Assembly (NCBI GenBank): GCA_020048255.1
Contig: JAIFMR010000171.1
Location: 1 to 5,634, forward strand
Length of the DNA: 5,634 nucleotides
Direction of reading: 5' to 3'
From: Rhodoferax sp.
GTDB taxonomy: Bacteria > Pseudomonadota > Gammaproteobacteria > Burkholderiales > Burkholderiaceae_C
Under the pieces are notes generated by a model. The model did no database searches, was not told the DNA's origin, and saw nothing but the letters and a program-made list of their open reading frames with translations. This document shows positions 5,555 through 5,634 of the stretch, piece after piece. The position numbers were made by a program, and so were the translations under genes. Each line of letters begins with the position of its first letter. The stretch's first letter is position 1.

Positions 5555-5620
5555 GCTGGGACGGAATTCCCCCTCATACTGGAGCACCACAAATCGGGGG
5601 AATTCCATCCCAACCACTGC
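5549..5620. repeat. Large imperfect palindrome (25-nt arms, 22-nt loop), REP/MITE-like
   Basis: The left arm (5549-5573) and right arm (5596-5620) are reverse complements at 22 of 25 positions, with a perfect 11-bp inner part GGAATTCCCCC / GGGGGAATTCC. Each arm contains an EcoRI-type GAATTC. The loop is 5574-5595. All three mismatches are C opposite A on the plus strand, which become G-U pairs in RNA copied from the minus strand. No U-tract follows on either side, so it is a poor intrinsic terminator. The form fits a palindromic intergenic unit such as those mobilised by REP-associated tyrosine transposases, or a miniature inverted-repeat element; no transposase or target duplication is visible. 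Confidence 0.65.
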
Positions 5621-5634
5621 TTGGACCTGCTGGT

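Larger units (their letters stand above)
5447..5634. other. Non-coding tail downstream of parE
   Basis: No credible gene starts or ends here. It begins AT-rich directly after the stop, then holds a degenerate intergenic repeat (about 5455-5495) and a GC-richer palindromic element (5543-5620). No hairpin followed by a U-run is seen in the parE direction, so a standard intrinsic terminator for parE is not identified. Confidence 0.6.

Noticed and set aside
5333..5617. 94-codon minus-strand frame at the right end
   Set aside because: Its first third is the palindromic element and its last third is antisense to the parE 3' end; the product resembles no family I know. It could only be real if conserved elsewhere.
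5549..5620. Palindrome as the intrinsic terminator of parE
   Set aside because: The stem is long enough, but no U-run follows on the plus side (next bases TTGGACC), and it lies about 100 nt after the stop codon.
1..5634. CRISPR array, tRNA, rRNA, riboswitch or intact insertion sequence
   Set aside because: No regularly spaced repeats, cloverleaf, rRNA core sequence, lysine-riboswitch-like leader or transposase frame was seen on either strand.

Overview
This window looks like a chromosomal housekeeping region from a betaproteobacterium, most likely family Comamonadaceae (a Rhodoferax/Polaromonas/Acidovorax-like organism). That placement rests on remembered family resemblance of the proteins (DapA, BamC lipoprotein, the small methyltransferase, ParE), the dapA-bamC gene order, and a degenerate intergenic repeat resembling those common in these genera. 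No database search was possible, so the genus is a guess.

Layout. The left 60% (positions 1 to 3353) is read on the minus strand. In order of transcription it holds: an MFS transporter gene broken by a small internal deletion (3353 to 2162); a 41-residue single-helix membrane microprotein (2157 to 2032); a class I SAM-dependent methyltransferase (2047 to 1433); dapA, 4-hydroxy-tetrahydrodipicolinate synthase (1405 to 512); and the 5' part of bamC, an outer-membrane assembly lipoprotein that runs off the left edge (470 to below 1). Gaps are 4 nt, an overlap, 27 nt and 41 nt, so these may form one transcript, though only dapA-bamC is a familiar pairing. The right side carries one complete plus-strand gene, parE (3476 to 5446), the ATPase subunit of topoisomerase IV, divergent from the transporter across a 122-nt spacer.

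The spacer holds a -10-like hexamer 6 to 8 nt ahead of each start codon and no clear Shine-Dalgarno on either side, so both divergent transcripts may be leaderless. Downstream of parE, 188 nt hold no credible gene. They contain a degenerate Comamonadaceae-type intergenic repeat and a striking palindromic element with 25-nt arms, whose three arm mismatches would all become G-U pairs in RNA copied from the minus strand.

How the genes work together: DapA makes the first committed intermediate of lysine and meso-diaminopimelate synthesis (peptidoglycan), BamC belongs to the beta-barrel assembly machine of the outer membrane, and ParE with ParC unlinks daughter chromosomes. No new defence system, mobile gene cluster or biosynthetic locus is visible. 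The points worth a second look are the decayed transporter, the overlooked microprotein overlapping the methyltransferase start, the possibly leaderless divergent promoters and the palindromic element after parE.
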